A program made the translations under genes and the position numbers. Source: Persicaria tinctoria (Eukaryota; Streptophyta; Magnoliopsida; Caryophyllales; Polygonaceae). From it: a stretch of DNA of 64,000 bases. Every line of letters begins with the position of its first letter. Position 1 is the first letter of the stretch. The notes under the pieces are model-generated. The model did no database searches. It saw nothing but the letters and a program-made list of their open reading frames with translations, and was not told the origin of the DNA. Below are positions 22,255 through 32,510 of the stretch, one piece after another. Location: contig JBANSL010000013.1 in assembly GCA_037127255.1 (NCBI GenBank), positions 65,103,688 through 65,167,687 on the forward strand, written 5' to 3'.

Positions 22255-24296
22255 CTTTTTTTTTTTTAATAGTAGACAATAAAGTAGACAATAAACTTGA
22301 TATACTAACATCATATATAATCATCTCGCAAGATGATGTTCTGAAACTCACAACAACAAACACTCAAAATAAAACTATAATTGAACTGAGACTTAGCAAT
22401 AAAATCAGCACAATTGGCCTCTCTATAGCAATGCTGAAATGTAATGTTCTCAAAATCTCTTCTTAATGAATTGATCTCTTGGACTATTTGAGCGACCTCC
22501 CATTGTATATTGTTCGCATGATTGATGGTGTCGATGATTATAGCACAATCACTTTCAACTATAACTCTTCGAATCCCCATCTTCGATGCCAGTCTTATAC
22601 CTGTATATACAGCAAAAGCTTCTGCAAGAATAACAGAACCCATCCTAACGTTACATTTATGTATCCGAATAACTTGACCTTCATTATTCCTCACAACACA
22701 ACCAACATGTGGTTAAGTATCACTTTTCACCGAAGCATCTACATTGATCTTAATTACATCTATTGGAGGACATTTCCAAATCATTTTATCAGGAGGCCTA
22801 ACACGTTTAGGTAATTTCGTTTTTACCTGCCTTTACTCCAGCATGAGATATTATCAATAGCTCGAGTCAACGCATAGATAATACCTGTATCAGAAGTATT
22901 GCGAAAAATAATTATATTTCTGAGCTCCTAAATTGAATGCCATAAATGACACAAATCTGTAAAATCTAGATTAAGAGCCCTAATATTTAGAATATTTTGT
23001 TGGACATCACTTGTTAAATTTGGTATAATAAAACATTTTTCCAACTTAACACCCAGATTTTGAATAAGGGATTTTGTAATCTGACAATTAAACAATAAAT
23101 GATTTGTATCTTCTTTATCAGAATTACAAAGAGAACAAGTACTAGGAACTCTATTTATATATCTATTTAACCGGACAGTCACGGGCAAGATATCTAAAAA
23201 AAATTTCAAAATAAAATTTTTAATATTCGAAGGGATATTAAGTTTCCAAATCCAGTTTGCTGAAATTTTCTTTGTATTCCTAGTATTATAAAGAGAGGAT
23301 GTGGATTTAACAGAGAATTTTCCATTATTACTGTAAATCCAAATTAACTTGTCTGGAATATCAGTTACTGGAATATGGATATTAGTAATTGCTTGAACAA
23401 TATGAGAGGGAAAAATACAATTTAACTTATCAGTATCCTAGGAGTTGGTATTTGTAAATAAATCACATACTTTTAAATTAGGATCACGATCATTCTGAAA
23501 ACTCTGTAGATATTGCGCACTTACCCAAATGTCAGACCATATATTTATGGTTTTCCCATTACCAACTAGCCAAAGCAATCCTTTAGAGAAAAGATCTCTA
23601 ACATTAAGAAGTCTTCCAAATTGCCAAGAAGTTTTGAATCTTCCTCTTTCAATTAGAGATTATGTCGAGATATATTTATCTATGATTACCTTCGGCCAAA
23701 TATTATCAGGATTAGCCATAATTCTCCAATGAAGTTTCATTTGCATACCAATATTAATTTGCTCATCCGATTTAAAACCTAACCCACCATTCTTTTTAGG
23801 AATACACAGATGTTCCCAGCTGATTAGAGGATGATATATAGTTATCAGATTGAATTTTATTCCAAAAGAAAATTTTGTTGATCTGATCAATTTTTTGTAG
23901 AACTCCTTTTGGAAGAAGAAATGATTGCATTAAATAATTTGTTTTAGAATTTAGAAACCGATCTACCAACTTGAGAGAGAGTATTAGATTTCCACTTTGA
24001 CAGCTACTTTTTAAGGCTACTTATTGCCTCATCAACCAAGACATTACAAACCCTACCACTAATAAGTGGTATACCAAGGTATTTTTCCATTGATTTCCTA
24101 ACTGGAATATTTCACTCTTGAGCAAGGGAATGGGCTTTACTGAAAGGAATATTTTTAGAAACTTGTATAGAACTTTTATTATAATTTATAGTTAATCCAG
24201 ACATATTGGAGAAAATATTCAGAAGATTTCTAATCGTATGAAGACTTAAGTCATCAGCTCGTTCAAAAATTAGAGTGTAATCTGCAAAGGAAAAGA
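22255..24296 (-). mobile_element. 5'-truncated LINE with target-site duplication
   Basis: A minus-strand LINE fragment of about 2 kb is flanked by ATGGAGTAATTGAC plus T's on both sides (22242-22255 and 24297-24310). The poly-A tail is the plus-strand T run at 22256-22267. The 5' end is truncated within the RT domain. Tail, long TSD and truncation are the signature of target-primed reverse transcription. Confidence 0.88.
22311..24296 (-). pseudogene. LINE ORF2 C-terminal part: RT end, zf-RVT, RNase H
   Basis: Reading minus from 24296, the first residues PFFSFADYTLIFERADD are the RT catalytic box, with the second Asp of FADD replaced by Tyr. RT thumb text follows (SGLTINYNKSS, EKYLGIPLISGR). 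Then come WEHLCIPKKNGGLGFK (around 23810-23770) and the zinc-binding region CSLCNSDKEDTNHLLFNC (23140-23080). Last is an RNase H domain with VIVESDCAIIIDTINHAN and CYREANCADFIAK (22310-22694). Stops and frame shifts separate the blocks. Confidence 0.88.
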
Positions 24297-24599
24297 ATGG
24301 AGTAATTGACTTTTTTTAATTTATACGAAGTACACGTTAAGAGGATAAAAATTTATACGGAGTAAGTATAAAATTATTTTAAAAATAATAATAAAAAATA
24401 ATATTTTATACAGAGTATCTAATAAAACATGCTTACATAAAAAAGTCAATTAAAAAAGAACAGATAAAAAAGAAAAAAATGTATCAAAGAAAATGTACCA
24501 ATTTTATAAAAAAGAAAAAAAATAATATTTTATAAAAAAGACTCAACGGCACATAATTTGTTTTGATCAAACAACGGCACATAATAGGAATAAAAGAAA

Positions 24600-25072
24600 G
24601 AAAACTAAATGGTAAAAAATCATCAATGGATGTTACTAAAATAAACTTTGACGGAACAGTGAGATCCGATGGCGAGGCTACTACTGGATTTGTTTTTTTT
24701 TTATTATCTTATGGGACCCTATTCCATGGTGCGACATCTCATTAAGGATCTATGACTCCACTTATGATGGAGGCTATCGCTCTCCACGAATGCCTTACTT
24801 TCGCTCATTGAGGTTGAAGGTGATAACATGACAATTCTATCAATGCTCTTAACGAGATATGGAAATGTCTAGGAGAAGTTGAGATGATCATATCTAATGT
24901 TCAGACTTTGTATGTTGTCGTCTTTTGCTTCAGCTCAAGTATCTCATAGTTTTCGTGAAGGAAATGTTTTGGCTGATCGATCTGGTGACAAAGTTGATTT
25001 ACGATCATGATCCCACTTATTTGTGGTCACATCTGAATCTTCTTATATTGGTTTGAAAGGACGCTAATGGAA
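24600..25072 (+). pseudogene. LINE RNase H (RVT_3) remnant
   Basis: Plus-strand text gives KINFDGTVRSDGEATTGFVF, then MMEAIALHECLTFAH, then after a frame change VEGDNMTILSML, and finally SFREGNVLADRSGDKVD. This is the order of a plant LINE RNase H domain. Several stops and one shift make it dead. It is on the opposite strand to the LINE at 22.3-24.3 kb and so is a separate insertion. Confidence 0.75.
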
Positions 25073-25570
25073 AGTGAGTAACTAAGGCTACCTTTATCCA
25101 AATCTTTAACTTTTTTTTTTATGACCATCCAAATCTTTACTTGGTATAAAAGAAAAAAAGCAGTGTTATTTTATTTGTTTATCCACATGCCACTACTGAT
25201 CCACAGTTACTCCATTATACACCAAAATATTTTACCCTTAAAATATAGTACGCCATCAAAAAGGAATATATTTTGAGTCTTGAACGGGTTGAGATTGAAA
25301 AACAAGCCATTTGGCCCTTCGGAATCCGAAGTTGAGATACCTCCAACCCAATGCATCCAGCCGTAGATCAATCTCTCTTATGTCCCACACAAACCAATCC
25401 CAAGGGCCAAAACTATATTGGCCTCACACCTTGTACGTATAGAGACAACCAACCCACACATCCTCCAAACTTTCACAACCATTTACCACCGCACAAACAA
25501 CACATGCCATATGGTAGAACACTTGCCCCATCTATGTGATTATTGTCATGTAAAAATGACGTTTACGGCC
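25073..25570. other. Non-coding spacer
   Basis: No supported gene. A C-rich patch near 25360-25530 gives short chance ORFs. Confidence 0.4.
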
Positions 25571-25800
25571 TTGATGGAGTGACTCAATGGTAAGAAGTGA
25601 AGGAGCTTAATGGGAGGTTTCGGGTTCAATCTTTGCAACCGTCCTTTCTCTTGGAGAAATAATCAAGGTTCACATTGCTTATTATCATTGAATCTAGCAA
25701 GTCAAACAAGTCAAATTACTTGGCGTGTGACTCTTGTCGACTGGGTCACAAAAGTCCGGGGTTTACCACCAAAGGTGGATTACCCTCAACAAAAAAAAAT
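25571..25800 (+). mobile_element. tRNA-derived SINE, family 2, copy 2
   Basis: Box-A-like GTGACTCAATGGTAAG and box-B-like GGGTTCAATCTT (25622 on) near the 5' end. A body follows with GTGTGACTCTTG and GGGGTTTACCACCAAAG. The 3' end is CCCTCAAC plus nine A's at 25792-25799. It shares block order with 7914-8103 (opposite strand). Confidence 0.7.
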
Positions 25801-25990
25801 GAGGTTTACGTCTCAAATCGAACGTATAATTAATTTAATTAACTCTAGTATATAAGGTTGGTGGCATATTTCTCATATAGTCAGTTGGTTTTGAGAAATT
25901 CTCAATAGACTTTTGTGTTAGGCTTTAACTGACGCATGATACATCCTTATGAATGTGTAGACCTCCACTTTAACTAATTAAAATTTATCA

Positions 25991-26002
25991 TGGTATCAAA
26001 GC
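25991..26002 (+). promoter_or_regulatory. Primer-binding-site-like sequence of an LTR relic
   Basis: TGGTATCAAAGC follows TTTATCA at 25984-25990, as at an LTR end. It is one mismatch from the Met-tRNA site. The preceding 130 bp (from about 25855) could be an LTR tail. No internal coding region follows. Confidence 0.4.
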
Positions 26003-26110
26003 AATTCGGTTTGGTTCTCTTGTCTATTACTTGGCAAGTTCATCTTAAGGCATAATATTTAGTGTAACTGATATAATATTGTCAGATTAGAAAGTGCATG
26101 AATAGGAAGA

Positions 26111-26500
26111 CGGTGCAAATCCTCTACCCAAAACCCCGCCCCAACTCCCCACCCCACAAAGTTATTTTACATCTAAATTAATATTAAAAAAATTAAAAAA
26201 ATATATATTTAGCTTCTACATACTTATGATAACATATTTGAAACAAAAATCGTAAAAAATCAACTTACAAAAATTATAATAATTGATAAGAGATAGAAAG
26301 ATTTTTTTAAGTTTTAAAAAGATGTGAGTTTACTATATATATTTTTAAAAAAATATAATTTGATTTTTTAAAATTTGTTTTTCAAATATGTTATTATAAG
26401 TATGTAGAAGCTAAATATATATTTTTTTATTTTTTTTAATATTAATTTAGATGTAAAATAATTTTATGGGACGGAGAGTTGGGGCAGATGATTTGCCCCG
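26111..26500. mobile_element. Mutator-like MITE with long terminal inverted repeats
   Basis: A perfect 9-bp duplicate ATAGGAAGA flanks it (26102-26110 and 26501-26509). Ends are CGGTGCAAATCCTCTACCC and, inverted, CGGGGCAAATCATCTGCCCC. The inverted similarity continues for about 150 bp per arm (TTATTTTACATCTAAATTAA, ATATATTTAGCTTCTACATA). There is no coding capacity. A 9-bp TSD with long TIRs points to Mutator/MULE. Confidence 0.88.
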
Positions 26501-26865
26501 ATAGGAAGAGAGGATAGATAATGTAAGCCCTTAATCCAGTCAGAACTTTGACATTTTAATATATTTAATTTCCATGTCCAAAAGAGTCATTGGTTTTAGT
26601 TTGCACATCATAAATTTCATACCCCTACGTACCAAGATTGGCTCTCTCCATCTCGATTCTCGACCACGAAATTGAATTGGTCTATTTTGAGCAAAAATAT
26701 GTAAATAGTTACAAAATATATTTTATTAAATTTTAATTTGATTCCTTATGATTATCTTCTTGATTCAAAACAATATCGATACTAAGATTTTAGTAATTTT
26801 AATGATTTAGGTTGCACCGATATCTTTTAAAAAAGAATAAAACAAAAATGCATAGTTGAGAGGGG

Positions 26866-27014
26866 TTGAACTTTGTTTGGTTCGTTTGCGGTCATAGGAT
26901 TTCGTTTCCCTGGGGGGTGGGTGGGTGGTGGTTTGAGTTTTGGGTTGAACTTTGTTTGGTTCATTGGCGGCCATAGGATTTCGTTTGTTTTGGGGGGGGG
27001 GGGGGGGGGGGGGG
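26866..27014. repeat. Tandem duplication ending in a 23-G run
   Basis: GGTTGAACTTTGTTTGGTTC followed by GCGG.CATAGGATTTCGTTT occurs twice, from about 26871 and from 26943. The second copy runs into 23 consecutive G's at 26992-27014. Confidence 0.85.
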
Positions 27015-27486
27015 TATTGAAATCCTTAGTTTGAAGAAAAAAATTTGGGTTAAATAAGACATTTTAAATGAATGATTTAATAAAAAAAATTGATAGAATT
27101 TTTTTATATGTATAATATGATGAAAACTTTTTTGAAAAATATTTAAAGAAAAACCTAATTTTTTAAAAAATATGTCATTTTTTAAACGTAAAAAATTGAT
27201 AAGAATTGAAAAAAAACATAAATTGTACTTTAAATATGATATCTATAGTAAATAATATTATAGGAACAAAAATTAATAGAATTTAATTGTGTGTAACATG
27301 ATGAATATTTTTTTTGAGAAATATTGAAAGGAAACTAAAAATATTTTTTAAAAATATGTTATTTTTGAATTTAAAAACTTTATAGGAATGAAAAGTATTG
27401 TAAAAAAATAAATGGTAATGTTTGAACTAAGGGCCTCGTCGTGCATTTTTAACTTTTTTTTTTATACAGGCGAGAATTTGGGGGTG
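27015..27486. other. AT-rich non-coding sequence
   Basis: No gene seen. The plus-strand T run at about 27452-27462 may be the poly-A tail of the minus-strand RNase H unit that follows. Confidence 0.35.
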
Positions 27487-28233
27487 TCAACTACAGTTGT
27501 ACCACCACCCAAGAGCGTCCCTACGGACAAGAGTTTGAAACTCTAAATCTGAATTCCAGGACGACGAGGCGGACTCTAAAGCCAAACGAGTAAGTCGATC
27601 AGTCGCCTTGTTCGCCTCCCTGAAAATGTGGGTCACAGAAAATGTCTCGAACAAGCTAAGCAGACGAAGAGCATCCGACATAAGGATTTCGATCTCCCAG
27701 GGTGTTGACCACGCACCATTGATCGCATTCACAATCGCGAGACAGTCACCCTCCACCGCAACTCTTCGAAAACCTAGCCTTTGAGCTTCCAACAAGCCGA
27801 GCTGAAGACCCACAGCCTCAGCCTGGATCGCAGACATCGTCCCGCATCTTCTGGCATCGCAAGCAAGCACCCTGCCGTCATCATCTCTGATAACAAACCA
27901 TGCAGAAGCAGAACCAGAAAGAGATTTTACGCCATCAAAATTAAGTTTAAAGACACCATTCTCAGGCTTACGCCATCTAATGGCATTCCTTTTGCGAGAG
28001 TTGTCTCTAGGTTTGACTCTCATTGTTTTTCCATCTTCTTCATTTGAATCGTCTTGTTTAGTTCTTTTCCAGTTTTTCATGTGGTATTTGATTATGGCTA
28101 CCAATTCGTCTATTGTTCGTAAGTTCTGGTTGTCGAATATAATCTTGTTTATTTCCGTCCAAATGCACCACCAGGAGAAAGCCAAGATAACCTTTTGCTC
28201 TTGGTTGAGCTGTTGAGATAACTTTTTCTTCAT
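27487..28233 (-). CDS. RNase H-like (RVT_3) protein, LINE-derived, open 248-aa frame
   Basis: An uninterrupted minus-strand ORF. Residues 1-60 contain SWWCIWTEINKIIFDNQN, the linker after the RT zinc-binding region of plant LINEs. Residues 90-240 form an RNase H fold: KLNFDGVKSLSGSASAW (first Asp), IQAEAVGLQLGLLEA (Glu), VAVEGDCLAIVNAINGA (Asp) and HIFREANKATDRLTRLA (His/Asp area). It ends DALGWWYNCS. The upstream RT is absent, so this is most simply a 5'-truncated LINE whose remaining frame is still open. A small expressed or domesticated RNase H gene is possible. A plus-strand T run at about 27452-27462 could be its tail. Confidence 0.6.
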   Translation of the reverse strand: MKKKLSQQLNQEQKVILAFSWWCIWTEINKIIFDNQNLRTIDELVAIIKYHMKNWKRTKQDDSNEEDGKTMRVKPRDNSRKRNAIRWRKPENGVFKLNFDGVKSLSGSASAWFVIRDDDGRVLACDARRCGTMSAIQAEAVGLQLGLLEAQRLGFRRVAVEGDCLAIVNAINGAWSTPWEIEILMSDALRLLSLFETFSVTHIFREANKATDRLTRLALESASSSWNSDLEFQTLVRRDALGWWYNCS

Positions 28234-29779
28234 TTTTTTACCAACTAAGCTAGATACTAATTATATTTTCTTCCATATTTTTTATTTTTTCACCTTAGAT
28301 TTTTTAAAACTAGCTACCACATTTTTCCATAACAGAGAAGAGTTGCCAGTCTGCCACCCCACACCCCTTGCGGCCACCCTTGGTTTGGTTTTCACATATA
28401 CATTAGAGGATGAAGTTCAAACACACCTTCTAGAAAGGGTAACCAACACTTCAACTAGGTAACATGTGTTCATCTTCTAGGAAGGGTAACACAAGTAACA
28501 CGCCTATCATTTGCATAGAAAACGAGTAGAGTTTAATTTGATTTGATTTGGAATTTGATCTAAAGGTCAATTTAGGGATTCTGGTTGAACTCGTTTTTTT
28601 AGTTTCTTATGCACCCTCTTATAAGCAATCAAATCATACGTAGTTAATTCTTATAAGAATATTTTGAAATTTATGGAATTTGATTTGAGTTTTACTATAA
28701 TCAAACTTGATGAGCAGAAACTTTGTACCGAGTTAGAGGGGACAATTTAGCTTTCATGAAATTTGATTTAAGGACAATTGAACTCAACAATAATTTGACT
28801 TGCCTCAAGTTTCCTATGTAATTCATAAAAGAGTATCAAGTCATGACATATTTCTCCATATAAACGGGCTTAATTTAGATTTAGCAATTGAATTCTATGG
28901 GTTTTAGTCTTGTATCAAGTAGACTACATACCAACAATTGAGAATCAAACCTTAGGTAGTTCTTAATAAACCAAATTATTTGTTTTGGTATTTGTGACCG
29001 GATTTGATACACCTTTTGTGTGTTTGCACTGAACTTCCTATGTATCCACTAATGTAGTGGAATTAAGTCACCGTAATTCCGACAAAAGAAGAAATTTGTT
29101 TTTTTGTTTGTTTGGATTTGCAACTCATAAAGGAATATTAAGTATTTACATAGTTCTGTAATTTGTGTTTGTATTTTGTGAAATCTGATTTGAGAGTTTA
29201 ACAATGTCTTTTTTAGAAGCTAATTTGAAATTGACATATTTAAATTAATTAGCAAATAATTATAACCTTAACTTTACGTTTTGAGAAACTAAAATTTTAA
29301 TTTGATGCTAATTAGTCCATATAATTTTTAGAATTTAATAGGCCATTTGTGAAATCGAGGAACATACTCCGTATTATATATGCAGCATATGTTGCATATG
29401 TATGTCCCACCTTCAAGTATACTACTGTATATTTTCATCAAAAAGTATACTACTGTATATACAGAGTATTAATCGAGGGCTTAGGCTTTGGTTGGGGCCG
29501 TTGGGCCTAAATCAAATTTATGGAGAGCTCATTTCTCCTCTTACCAGTCCAGTCCACCTCCCACTTGTTCTTTTGCTTTCGACGGATCGAGACTCACCCT
29601 AACGACCACCATGACAAATGAGCTTGCTGGCGAGTCGGATCGAGTCCGGGTTGAGTTATTTGATTTCAGATCCTATCTGACCCGGGTTGATATCGGGTGT
29701 GACAACATTTCAGGTTTGATCGGGTTTGGATCGGATTTATTCGGACATTATTTTATCGAATACAATTAGGTTTTCATGT
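28234..29779. other. AT-rich intergenic sequence
   Basis: About 1.5 kb without a supported gene. Words such as AAATTTGATTT and TATAAG recur loosely. A GC-richer patch at 29480-29720 gives chance ORFs only. Confidence 0.4.
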
Positions 29780-29962
29780 ACTTTTTAGAACACTTTTTTA
29801 AAAGGCAAAATTATATAAAAGATTAATTTTTTAATATTAATTTCATATTTATTATTCATAACTACAAACTTATAAAATTAACAAAAAATTAAAATTTATA
29901 TAGTTTTAGCATCTTAAAAATGCTAAAAAGTCAAATGACTTTTTTTTATAATGGATGGAGTA
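29780..29962. mobile_element. Truncated Stowaway-like MITE
   Basis: Ends ATAATGGATGGAGTA and contains TTAAAAGGCAAAATTATATAAAAGAT and TTTAGCATCTTAAAAATGC. These are similar to the interior of the element at 16398-16635. The left terminal repeat is missing or unrecognisable. Confidence 0.4.
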
Positions 29963-29970
29963 CAAAATTA

Positions 29971-30390
29971 TACTCCATCTATCTCAAAATTTAAGTCATT
30001 TTCGGATTTTGCACAAATTTTAATACAACACTCACCCATCAAACAACATTATCATTCCACATTTTTAACCAACGACCCTCCTTTGTCTCATCCTGAGATT
30101 CAGATTCTCATCCGAAAGGACGCTCTTGGATGTTGGGTCGGCAGGGTCTGACACCATCCAAACTCTTTCCTTATATAAAAAAAAATATCATCATTCCACT
30201 AATTTTTCATAAATTTTTTTGTTTTTAATACGCACTACATTTTTTAACCAATCAAAATCTTTAAAAAAGTCAACAACACACAAATAAATACAAATCATTA
30301 CTATCATCTACCTTGAAAACCTAAAATGACCTTGATTTTAATACAAAAATAAAGACCTAAAACGACCTAAATTTTGAGACGGGGGGAGTA
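29971..30390. mobile_element. Stowaway-like MITE, interrupted by a LINE tail
   Basis: Left end TACTCCATCTATCTCAAAATT; right end inverted TACTCCCCCCGTCTCAAAATT. These form terminal inverted repeats of about 28 bp with TA at each end. The interior is split at 30061-30189 by a short insertion with its own target duplication. Confidence 0.75.
30061..30189 (+). mobile_element. Short LINE 3' tail inserted in the MITE
   Basis: About 129 bp flanked by ATCATTCCAC (30051-30060 and 30190-30199), with an A run at 30177-30185. The reading near its start, PEIQILIRKDALGCWVGR, resembles the C-terminus of the RNase H ORF at 27487-28233 (DLEFQTLVRRDALGWW). It is therefore the last bases of a related LINE copied in by a severely 5'-truncated event. 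Confidence 0.7.
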
Positions 30391-30739
30391 TTTAATTATA
30401 TTATATGCATGATAATATTAACATGCATCCATTGTTAAGAAATCAAATACTTAGGTTGTTTTGTGTATTTTAAAGAAAATGCTAAATTTTTTGTTGGTTT
30501 TGGATATAATCGGGTTTGAGTTATTTCAGGTGTCGGGTATAATTGGGTTCAGGTATTTTCGGGTTTCGAATATGTTTAAGTTGGGAAATTTCGGGTTTCT
30601 GGTTGATTTTGGGTTGGTTCATTAAGATATAATCGGATTCGGACTATTACTAGGTTCGAATTGCTTTCGGTTCGGGCTTAACTCAGATTTGGTCGGTCGG
30701 TCTCGGATCCAAACTTCAGTGATCATGGCTATCAGTTGG
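30391..30739. other. Non-coding spacer
   Basis: AT-rich with repeated GGGTTTGG/TTCGGGTT words near 30500-30690. No gene seen. Confidence 0.4.
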
Positions 30740-32510
30740 TTGTTGTCCTAGACAACATTTGCTTGCCACTAGGGTGGAGCTGCGACATTGTCAAGCCTTG
30801 TGGCCAGACTTGCCACAAACATAGTAGCCAACCCAAATTCCTGGCTGGTTCTGTTGCTTATCTGGCTGTTTGCCAACCTTCTTGAATATCTGACCCTTCT
30901 TAAGGCTTCATATTCTGCTTAGAGCCTCCTGATTGGTTTCCCTTTTTAGACATGTCAGATTTCATAGAAAACTAAACTAAGTTAGTCTTTACCGAGTTTG
31001 TAGGTTTCGACTTAGGCTTGTCTTTCACCCGATTTGCCTCCTCTTGAATTGGTAAATAAAGAGCGGCCATTCCGGGGTTCGAACCGGGGACCTATGGGTA
31101 CTACCCACAAATCCTTTCCGGTGAGCCATTCCGGAATGGTTAAAATAAATAATTAAATAAATAAAATCAAAATTAAAAAACAGCGTGTGCGAGGATAGTG
31201 AATCGAAAGAGGGGACACCCAAATCTTAATCGACACACAACCAGTAAGACAAGAAACAAACGTTAAAATTATAACTTGTTCATGTGGCTGACGAGCCCCT
31301 CTAGATTCAGATCCTTCTTCTTATGCTTCAGATAGTTTATGTAGCCATCCCATGACCCAGGCAACTTTTCGATGAGAAAATTTGCATGAAACACCTCACG
31401 CATCTTCATACCCTCAGAAATGATATCAACAACTAGGTTCTCGTACTCGTGTACTTGCTCCATGATGGGCTTCTCATCCACCATCTCAAACTACATAAAC
31501 TTCCCACAAACATAATTTTTCTTTCCTGCATCATCAACGCCATACTTTTTCTCCAATAAATCCCAAATTAATTTTGTAGTCTTATGAACAGAAAATCAAG
31601 TAAAAAATGGGATTCGATACATGGATGAGAAGATGACCGCGCATAGTTTTGTTGTCTTGCCCATATTTTTTCAAATGTGTGGGATTAGGGACGTCTTCAA
31701 CCTTCTTACCCTTGTCGAAGACGATGACGACAGAGGCGTTCGACAACTCCTTCAGGAACGCCCTTGCCCTCTGCCTTCTCTTCTGCAATAGTGACGGAAC
31801 CAGCTGGAGTGGCTTCAAGCAAGACGTAATCAACTTCCAACTACTCAAAAAAATGAGCATCTTCTGAGACCAACTTTTGTAGTTCGTCCCATTGAGCAGG
31901 TCCAACTTCGACAGATCCAACAGTGGCTTGAAGAACTGGTAGGCCATTGCACCAATAAGAAATCGCTTCTAAGTTGTTAGTGTAATGTATGTATGGCATT
32001 AGAAAAACCATCCATCTTTGAAGGTAGTTCTTTTTTGTCCTTGGTTTGCTTAAACAGTATTATGATTCGGAACAACACCGACATACATTAAAAGAGCAAA
32101 GCAAAAAATATATGTAGCACTTGATATCAATAGGTGTCGGAGCCGCTATAATTTCTTTAGTGGGAGCTGATGTCGGTATTGGAAATGCTAAGCGCAAAAT
32201 ATCGTATTTAGAATAGCGTTGATTTCCTTATCTACATAATCATTCTTGCAGATCCGGGCATTGCGTGGTTGTTTTGCAAGATCTTACTTTCACATACTAG
32301 GGGGTAGCATCTATTTATTAAAAACTTAGAGGGTGGTCCCCCTTTCTCACGTAAAAACGATCAGAACTCGAACACAAAAAAGGTCGAAAACCAAAGTGAA
32401 TGAAAGCTCAAAAAGGTTGTGGCATGGTATTGATCTGAACCCTCTACCTTATAAGCGATTTCGCCCCGGCCATAGTGTTGCGATGGGAAATCAACCACAA
32501 ATAAAATACC
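30740..32510 (-). pseudogene. Decayed Copia gag region
   Basis: Minus-strand text gives, from 31947, DLLNGTNYKSWSQKMLIFL (gag N-terminal core), then GKKVEDVPNPTHLKKYGQDN. At 31484-31269 it gives MEQVHEYENLVVDI and EKLPGSWDGYINYLKHKKKD (UBN2-type gag), and near 30850-30810 a broken zinc knuckle YVCGKSGHKA.QC. The pieces are in different frames with stops. A SINE interrupts the gap before the knuckle. The same gag segment recurs at 41030-41330. Protease and pol are absent. Confidence 0.75.
31043..31141 (-). mobile_element. tRNA-derived SINE-like element, family 1, copy 2
   Basis: On the minus strand: AACCATTCCGGAATGGCTCA (box A region), box B CGGTTCGAACCCCGG, then CTCTTTATTTACCAATTCAAG. It lies within the decayed Copia gag and is therefore younger than it. 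Box B is a perfect GGTTCGAACC. Confidence 0.75.

Noticed and set aside
29488..29769. 93-codon plus-strand ORF
   Set aside because: No motif, overlapping ORF in another frame, AT-rich intergenic setting.
31065..31141. Possible tRNA gene (perfect box B GGTTCGAACC)
   Set aside because: No cloverleaf stems could be drawn, and the same unit recurs three times as a dispersed repeat, so SINE-like.
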